64,000 nt of DNA from Virgibacillus sp. 7505 (GTDB taxonomy: Bacteria > Bacillota > Bacilli > Bacillales > Amphibacillaceae): the NCBI RefSeq assembly GCF_002272135.1, contig NZ_NPBF01000018.1, positions 248,001 to 312,000 on the forward strand, given 5' to 3'. Shown piece by piece: positions 63,051 to 64,000 of this stretch. Made by a program: the position numbers and the translations under genes. The number at the start of each line of letters is the position of its first letter. Position 1 is the first letter of the stretch. The notes beneath the pieces were generated by a model that was not told the origin of the DNA, made no database searches, and was given only the letters and a program-made list of their open reading frames with translations.

Positions 63051-64000
63051 TTATATAACTCCTTTCTCATATAGCTTCTGGATTTGTTCTTCTGTCAATC
63101 CAATTTCATCCTTCAGAATGGCGGTGTTATGCTCACCAAGCTCTGGTGCACGGCTTCGAATCCTCCCAGGGGTAGCGGAGAACTTTGGTACGATTCCAGG
63201 CATTTTCACTGTTCCAAAACGAGGATGATCTACCTCTACGATATTTTCCCGTGCCTTATACTGCGGATGATTGAAAATATCTTCTATGCTTAAAATAGGG
63301 GAAACAGGCACCCCATCCTTGTCCATCTTATCCAGTAGTAAATCGTTATCTAAGCCGGCTATGAATTTTTTCACTATGTCCTGTAGTTCCTCGTCATGCT
63401 GCATTCTGTCTTGATTTGTTTTAAAAGACGGATGATCAATCAAATCTTCTCTGCCCATAGACGCGGCTAAACGTCTCCAGGTTTTCTCCGTACTGCACAC
63501 GAGTACAACCCATTTTCCATCTTTCGTTTCATATGTTCCTGCTGGGCTTGAATGACCTGCTAGCATCGGAGCTCTTTCTCTAACCTTTCCTAGCTGATCA
63601 TGCTCTGCAACTAGGAACTCCATCATACGAAACATAGCTTCATACAAACCTAATTCCACTACTTGCCCTTCAGCGTCATTTTTATCTCTATGATAGAGAG
63701 CGCTTACAGTTCCGAATGCAACAAATAAGCCGGATACATAGTCCAATAATGAAAAAGCCGGGCTTACTGGAGGTCTGTCAGAGTATCCTTGCAGATATGT
63801 GAAACCTGAGAATGCTGTACAAGGAGTCCCAAATCCTGCTTTCTCAGCATAAGGGCCTGTCTGTCCGTAACCAGATTGTCGTGTTAAAACAATATTTGGG
63901 TTAACCTCTTTCAATACATCATATCCAAGCCCCCATTTTTCTAAAGTGCCGGGACGGAAATTTTCTATTACAGCATCTGATGTTTTTACTAACTCTTTGA
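63051..64000 (-). CDS. Class III (CaiB/BaiF) CoA-transferase, partial
   Basis: The C-terminal 316 residues of a family III CoA-transferase, cut by the right edge of the window; full members have about 390-400. The frame is open to the edge and begins with KELVKTSDAVIENFRPGTLEKWGLGYDVL, the standard N-terminal-domain segment. The later GYGQTGPYAEKAGFG and the ASMGREDLIDHPSF region are typical. The catalytic aspartate lies outside the window. It activates an acid to its CoA ester, and the product would be split by the HMG-CoA-lyase-like enzyme encoded right after it. Confidence 0.9.
   Translation of the reverse strand, partial: KELVKTSDAVIENFRPGTLEKWGLGYDVLKEVNPNIVLTRQSGYGQTGPYAEKAGFGTPCTAFSGFTYLQGYSDRPPVSPAFSLLDYVSGLFVAFGTVSALYHRDKNDAEGQVVELGLYEAMFRMMEFLVAEHDQLGKVRERAPMLAGHSSPAGTYETKDGKWVVLVCSTEKTWRRLAASMGREDLIDHPSFKTNQDRMQHDEELQDIVKKFIAGLDNDLLLDKMDKDGVPVSPILSIEDIFNHPQYKARENIVEVDHPRFGTVKMPGIVPKFSATPGRIRSRAPELGEHNTAILKDEIGLTEEQIQKLYEKGVI

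Noticed and set aside
63051-63914. Starting the CoA-transferase at an internal TTG near 63914
   Set aside because: The frame stays open to the window end with clear family sequence upstream; the gene is cut by the window, not started there.

Overview
The window looks like a chromosomal segment of a low-to-moderate GC member of the Bacillaceae. Ribosome-binding sites are strong (AGGAGG/AAGGAG type), TTG and GTG starts are frequent, intrinsic terminators are abundant, and the gene set is typical of Bacillus relatives (gltAB with divergent gltC, HemAT, a hisZ-headed histidine operon, a ROK-type XylR, an MhqR-like box, a SAM-I riboswitch, catabolite-responsive elements). A genus close to Terribacillus or Oceanobacillus is a guess from general protein resemblance, not a demonstrated assignment. 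No rRNA, tRNA, CRISPR array, replication origin or intact mobile element was seen.

Layout. 0-8.9 kb: the 3' part of a branched-chain amino acid carrier (brnQ), a GAF/HD-GYP protein, an aldo/keto reductase, DNA topoisomerase III, a CBS-pair protein, an MhqO-like ring-cleavage dioxygenase with an MhqR-type operator, and a PadR/DUF2812 pair with a 38-bp palindrome. 8.9-19.5 kb: a DacB-type D,D-carboxypeptidase, exonuclease III, a quinone oxidoreductase divergent from a squalene-hopene/sporulenol-type cyclase, an SDR lacking the usual Tyr-Lys pair with a tiny phage-like partner, ProB, a branched-chain aminotransferase, and HemAT. 19.7-28.4 kb: glutamate synthase (both subunits) with its LysR activator GltC and a recognisable GltC box, a 5'-3' exonuclease and MsrA. 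28.4-35 kb is the scrappiest part: a frameshifted luciferase-like monooxygenase, a WYL regulator with a DJ-1/PfpI protein, a GNAT enzyme next to a decayed serine-recombinase tail, a TRM11-like methyltransferase, a Cys/Met-metabolism PLP enzyme and a frameshifted small membrane protein.

35-48.8 kb is a complete D-xylose/xylo-oligosaccharide locus: xylFGH importer, xylA, xylB, a DUF624 membrane protein, a second (MalFG-type) oligosaccharide ABC importer, the ROK repressor xylR and a GH43 beta-xylosidase. Two 31-bp XylR-type operators overlap the promoters of both minus-strand transporter operons and of xylR, and cre sites lie inside xylF, xylA and the oligosaccharide-binding-protein gene. The inferred flow is: oligosaccharides imported by the second ABC system are cut by XynB, xylose comes in through XylFGH, and XylA/XylB feed the pentose phosphate pathway, with induction by XylR release and repression by CcpA.

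48.9-55.5 kb is the histidine operon hisZGDBHF(IE) with divergent hisJ; hisA, normally between hisH and hisF, is absent. 55.7-57.3 kb holds an NhaC-family transporter under a SAM-I riboswitch, so it is predicted to carry methionine. The rest has an MFS transporter, a maltose-acetyltransferase-like enzyme, a quinone reductase divergent from an HxlR regulator, and a CitMHS transporter, HMG-CoA-lyase-like enzyme and class III CoA-transferase (cut by the window end) that look like a small carboxylic-acid catabolism unit with a cre site.
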